64,000 bases of DNA from positions 186,001-250,000 of the forward strand of contig NZ_JALHAP010000077.1 in assembly GCF_025215095.1 (NCBI RefSeq), written 5' to 3'. This stretch comes from Dryocola boscaweniae. Its GTDB lineage: Bacteria > Pseudomonadota > Gammaproteobacteria > Enterobacterales > Enterobacteriaceae. The notes beneath the pieces were generated by a model, which worked only from the letters and a program-made list of their open reading frames with translations, was not told the DNA's origin and did no database searches. The position numbers and the translations under genes are program-made. Of the stretch, positions 60,849 to 64,000 are shown piece by piece; the first letter of the stretch is position 1; each line of letters starts with the position of its first letter.

Positions 60849-62918
60849 ATGAATAATGACATGCCACCAAAAGCGCAAAAGATCCCTCACACCCTGCAAC
60901 AGCATGGTGACACAAGAATCGACAACTATTACTGGCTGCGTGACGACGATCGCGAGAACCCGGATGTGCTCAATTACCTGCACGAGGAGAATGATTACGG
61001 GCGGCAGGTGATGGCAACGCAGCAGGCGCTGCAGGAGCGTCTGCTCAAAGAGATGGTCGACCGTATCCCGCAACACGATGTTTCTGCCCCTTATACCCAG
61101 AACGGCTACCGTTACAGGCAGGTATACGAGGCGGGCAACGAATACGCTATTTACCAGCGTCAGTCGGTGGTGCTTTCGGAATGGGACGAGTGGGACACCC
61201 TGCTTGATGCGAATCGCCGTGCGGCCCACAGCGAATTTTATACCATGGGCGGGATGGCGATAACGCTCGACAACACGATAATGGCGCTGGCGGAAGATTA
61301 TCTGTCACGCCGTCAGTACGGGCTGCGTTTTCGCAATCTTGAGACCGGCAACTGGTATCCCGAGGTGCTCAGCAATGTTTCAACGAGCTTTGTCTGGGCG
61401 AATGATTCTTCCACGCTTTACTACGTGCGTAAGCATCCTAAAACGCTGCTGCCTTATCAGGTCTGGCGTCACACGGTGGGCCATCCCTCAACGGACGACC
61501 AACTGGTGTACGAAGAAAAAGACGACACGTTTTACGTCAGCGTGCATAAAACGACTTCGCAGCACTACATTCTGATTCACCTCGGCAGCGCTACGACGAG
61601 CGAAGTGCTGTTGCTGGACGCTGAATTGCTGGATGCGGAGCCGCAATGTTTTGCGCCGCGCCGCAAAGACCACGAGTACACGCTCGATCACTATCAGCAC
61701 AACTTCTATTTACGCTCTAATCGCGAAGGTAAAAACTTTGGTTTGTATCGCAGCACAGTCCGCGATGAAAAACAGTGGGAGGTGCTTATTCCGCCACGTG
61801 AAAACATCATGCTTGAAGGCTTTACGCTGTTTACCGACTGGCTGGTGGTGGAGGAACGTCAACGCGGCCTGACCAGCCTGCGGCAAATCAATCGCAAAAC
61901 TCGCGAAGTAACAGGGATTGCCTTCGACGATCCGGCTTATGTCACCTGGCTTGGTTACAATCCGGAGCCTGAGTCTTCGCGGCTGCGTTATGGATACTCG
62001 TCCATGACTACGCCGGACACGCTCTTTGAGCTGGATATGAACACTGGTGAGAGGCGGGTTCTTAAACAAACAGAAGTGCCCGGGTTTGATGCCGGCAATT
62101 ATCGCAGCGAACACCTTTGGGTGACCGCGCGCGATGGCGTGCAGGTGCCGGTTTCGCTGGTTTATCATCGCCAGCATTTCCAGCGAGGAAAAAATCCCCT
62201 GCTGGTATACGGCTACGGTTCCTACGGCAGCAGCATGGACGCAGATTTCAGCAGCAGCCGTCTTAGTCTGTTAGATAGAGGTTTTGTATTTGCTATCGCC
62301 CATGTGCGCGGCGGAGGAGAACTGGGCCAGCAGTGGTACGAAGACGGTAAGTACCTCAAAAAGATGAATACCTTTAACGACTACCTGGACGTCTGCGATG
62401 CGCTGTTGCAACAAGGCTACGGCGACCCAAATCTGCTGTACGGCATGGGAGGCAGCGCAGGCGGCATGCTGATGGGCGCCGTTATCAATATGCGTCCGGA
62501 ATTGTTCCATGGGGTCGTAGCGCAGGTGCCTTTTGTTGATGTGGTAACCACTATGCTGGACGAATCTATCCCGCTTACCACCGGTGAGTTCGAAGAATGG
62601 GGGAATCCGCAGGACGAGGAATATTACTTCTACATGAAGCAATACAGCCCGTACGATCGGGTTGCGGAGCAAGCTTACCCGCATATGCTTGTAACCACGG
62701 GCCTGCACGATTCCCAGGTGCAATACTGGGAACCGGCGAAATGGGTGGCAAAACTGCGTGATACCAAGCGGGACGACAACCTGCTGCTGCTGTGTACCGA
62801 TATGGATTCCGGGCACGGCGGGAAATCCGGTCGCTTTAAATCTTATGAAGGGGTGGCGCTGGAGTACGCCTTTTTGATTGCCCTGGCGCAGGGAACATTG
62901 CCAGGACGTGCGGGATAA
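60849..62918 (+). CDS. ptrB: Oligopeptidase B (protease II)
   Basis: This cytoplasmic serine oligopeptidase of the prolyl oligopeptidase family cuts after Arg and Lys in short peptides. The N-terminal beta-propeller (about 75-400) gates a C-terminal alpha/beta-hydrolase domain with the nucleophile in GGSAGG (Ser536 from this start); Asp and His of the triad are in [11 protein letters not shown] and DSGHGG. The 689 residues compare with 686. An in-frame ATG at 60861 (MPPKAQK) would put the Ser at 532 as in E. coli but has no ribosome site; the start is unsettled by four codons. Confidence 0.95.
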   Translation: MNNDMPPKAQKIPHTLQQHGDTRIDNYYWLRDDDRENPDVLNYLHEENDYGRQVMATQQALQERLLKEMVDRIPQHDVSAPYTQNGYRYRQVYEAGNEYAIYQRQSVVLSEWDEWDTLLDANRRAAHSEFYTMGGMAITLDNTIMALAEDYLSRRQYGLRFRNLETGNWYPEVLSNVSTSFVWANDSSTLYYVRKHPKTLLPYQVWRHTVGHPSTDDQLVYEEKDDTFYVSVHKTTSQHYILIHLGSATTSEVLLLDAELLDAEPQCFAPRRKDHEYTLDHYQHNFYLRSNREGKNFGLYRSTVRDEKQWEVLIPPRENIMLEGFTLFTDWLVVEERQRGLTSLRQINRKTREVTGIAFDDPAYVTWLGYNPEPESSRLRYGYSSMTTPDTLFELDMNTGERRVLKQTEVPGFDAGNYRSEHLWVTARDGVQVPVSLVYHRQHFQRGKNPLLVYGYGSYGSSMDADFSSSRLSLLDRGFVFAIAHVRGGGELGQQWYEDGKYLKKMNTFNDYLDVCDALLQQGYGDPNLLYGMGGSAGGMLMGAVINMRPELFHGVVAQVPFVDVVTTMLDESIPLTTGEFEEWGNPQDEEYYFYMKQYSPYDRVAEQAYPHMLVTTGLHDSQVQYWEPAKWVAKLRDTKRDDNLLLLCTDMDSGHGGKSGRFKSYEGVALEYAFLIALAQGTLPGRAG

Positions 62919-62922
62919 TGGG

Positions 62923-63585
62923 TTATTCCGCTTCCAGATAATGCCTTAAAGTCATACGCAGATCCGGCGTGAGCTCCTTGATGTTATTTAACATCCAGCG
63001 CAGATAACCCGGATCGTCCTGCGCAATTTCTTCAATTTTTTTACCGCGATATTTTCCAAACATCATGGTGCTCACCAGAGCAGGGCGTCCGGTAATCGTT
63101 ACCATTTGATCCGGCGTCCAGCCCGATTCGTCCATAATGCGAATCAGCAAGGCTGCGGTAATATAGCAGTCGAAAAGGGCGCGGTGATGATGCAAACCCG
63201 GCGGGGTTTCCACCTCAAGCTTCAGGGATTTATACAACCCCATATTGCTGTATTTGATGCCCGGCCATAAACGGCGGGCAAGCTTTACGGTACAAATCCA
63301 TTCACCGGGCATATCCGGCAACATGCGGCTATCGAAGCTGGCGTTGTGGGCGACGTAATAGGAGCTGCCGTGATAGCGCGGAATGATCTCTTCAATCCAT
63401 GGCTTATCCGCCACCATATCTTCGGTAATTTTGTGAATAGCCATTGCCTGGTGGCTAATGGGGCGGTCCGGTCGTACCAGATCGCTCATCGGGTTGACGA
63501 TTCTTCCGCCTTCAATATCGACAGAAGCAACTTCCACCACGCCTCCCTGCAGCCCGCAGGTTTCCGTATCTATAACGCGCAGCAT
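62923..63585 (-). CDS. exoX: Exodeoxyribonuclease X
   Basis: ExoX is a 3'-5' exonuclease of the DnaQ (DEDDh) type that acts in mismatch repair and UV tolerance. The 220 residues equal E. coli. Asp6 and Glu8 (VIDTET), the AHNASFD segment and the HHHRALFDC region supply the catalytic acids and His. The C-terminal part MFGKYRGKKIEEIAQDDPGYL is a conserved small domain of unknown role. Convergent with ptrB. Confidence 0.95.
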   Translation of the reverse strand: MLRVIDTETCGLQGGVVEVASVDIEGGRIVNPMSDLVRPDRPISHQAMAIHKITEDMVADKPWIEEIIPRYHGSSYYVAHNASFDSRMLPDMPGEWICTVKLARRLWPGIKYSNMGLYKSLKLEVETPPGLHHHRALFDCYITAALLIRIMDESGWTPDQMVTITGRPALVSTMMFGKYRGKKIEEIAQDDPGYLRWMLNNIKELTPDLRMTLRHYLEAE

Positions 63586-63749
63586 AATGACTCCAGATTG
63601 CCTTCGAACATGCTCAAAACGTTAGCCTAAAGGAATGGCCATGCCATGCCAACCTTTCTTGCCTCGGGCTATGGCAGGCGAGCTTGAGCTTAGGGTTGCT
63701 AAACAAAAAACTAAGCGCCAACATTGCAGGGATGATAAAGAGAGTGGAA

Positions 63750-63980
63750 CTATTTCACTTTTGGCTCATAAGGCAGACGGGAAAGATTGACGGAGGCTAA
63801 ACGGTGAGCGATTAATCTTTCCCGGAACCAGTTCCGCAGATTTTCTGGCTGCTCACGTTCGACGGCCTCGGCGATCACGGGCATATTGTAGCGTTCTTTA
63901 AAGGCCACGCCAGCAGCAGCGAGATCGACATTCACTTTGTCCATTTCATCCTGGGGTAAATCGGCGAGATTGTAGTTCAT
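63750..63980 (-). CDS. holE: DNA polymerase III theta subunit HolE
   Basis: HolE is the small subunit that stabilises the epsilon proofreading exonuclease in the replicative core. The 76 residues equal E. coli, with the nearly invariant [20 protein letters not shown] helix. AAGGAGAATGCC precedes the start near the window's right edge. 164 bases separate it from exoX; nothing recognisable lies there. Confidence 0.96.
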   Translation of the reverse strand: MNYNLADLPQDEMDKVNVDLAAAGVAFKERYNMPVIAEAVEREQPENLRNWFRERLIAHRLASVNLSRLPYEPKVK

Positions 63981-64000
63981 GGCATTCTCCTTCTTTGTCA

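Overview
The window is a chromosomal stretch of an enteric gammaproteobacterium (Enterobacteriaceae). Gene order and protein sequence follow the Escherichia/Salmonella flagellar region II and the zwf region closely: araH, otsBA, uspC, flhDC, motAB, cheAW, tar, tap, cheRBYZ, flhBAE, argS, yecM, cutC, cmoBA, yecNED, aspS, nudB, yebC, ruvCAB, znuBCA, mepM, lpxM, pykA, hexR, zwf, edd, eda, purT, yebGFE, ptrB, exoX, holE. It is not E. coli itself. Several accessory genes interrupt the conserved order, proteins differ from their E. coli counterparts as I remember them, and the GC content looks to be in the mid-50s. No species is assigned. Comparisons with E. coli and other relatives are from memory, not alignment.

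Region 1 (1-3200) holds the end of the arabinose importer, the trehalose synthesis pair otsBA behind a sigma-S-like promoter, and uspC. Region 2 (3200-21270) is the motility and chemotaxis block. FlhDC has a long leader with a perfect CRP site. Two FliA (sigma-28) promoters with exact 15-base spacing feed motAB-cheAW and tar-tap-cheRBYZ, and flhBAE encodes parts of the export gate. A dicarboxylate/amino-acid symporter on the opposite strand has been inserted between cheW and tar.

Region 3 (21270-36930) is the variable part. It contains a GPH-family sugar transporter with a GH105 unsaturated-uronyl hydrolase, a second lpxA-like acyltransferase, argS, yecM, a PatB/MalY-type C-S lyase, cutC, a four-gene chaperone-usher fimbrial operon, an AT-rich gap, and a decayed IS4-family element with recognisable terminal inverted repeats.

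Region 4 (36930-64000) is core genome: tRNA wobble-uridine modification (cmoBA), aspS, Holliday junction processing (ruvCAB), zinc uptake (znuABC), envelope enzymes (mepM, lpxM), and central carbon metabolism (pykA, hexR, zwf, edd, eda) with HexR and GntR sites. It continues with purT behind a PurR site, SOS-controlled yebG, yebF, a yebE pseudogene made by an out-of-frame internal deletion, ptrB, exoX and holE.

No tRNA, rRNA, CRISPR array, prophage, or clear defence or biosynthetic novelty was found. The most unusual items are the accessory insertions in the flagellar locus, the lpxA paralogue, the fimbrial tip protein with a lipobox-like signal, the terminator lying between the intragenic FliA promoter and motA, and the broken yebE.
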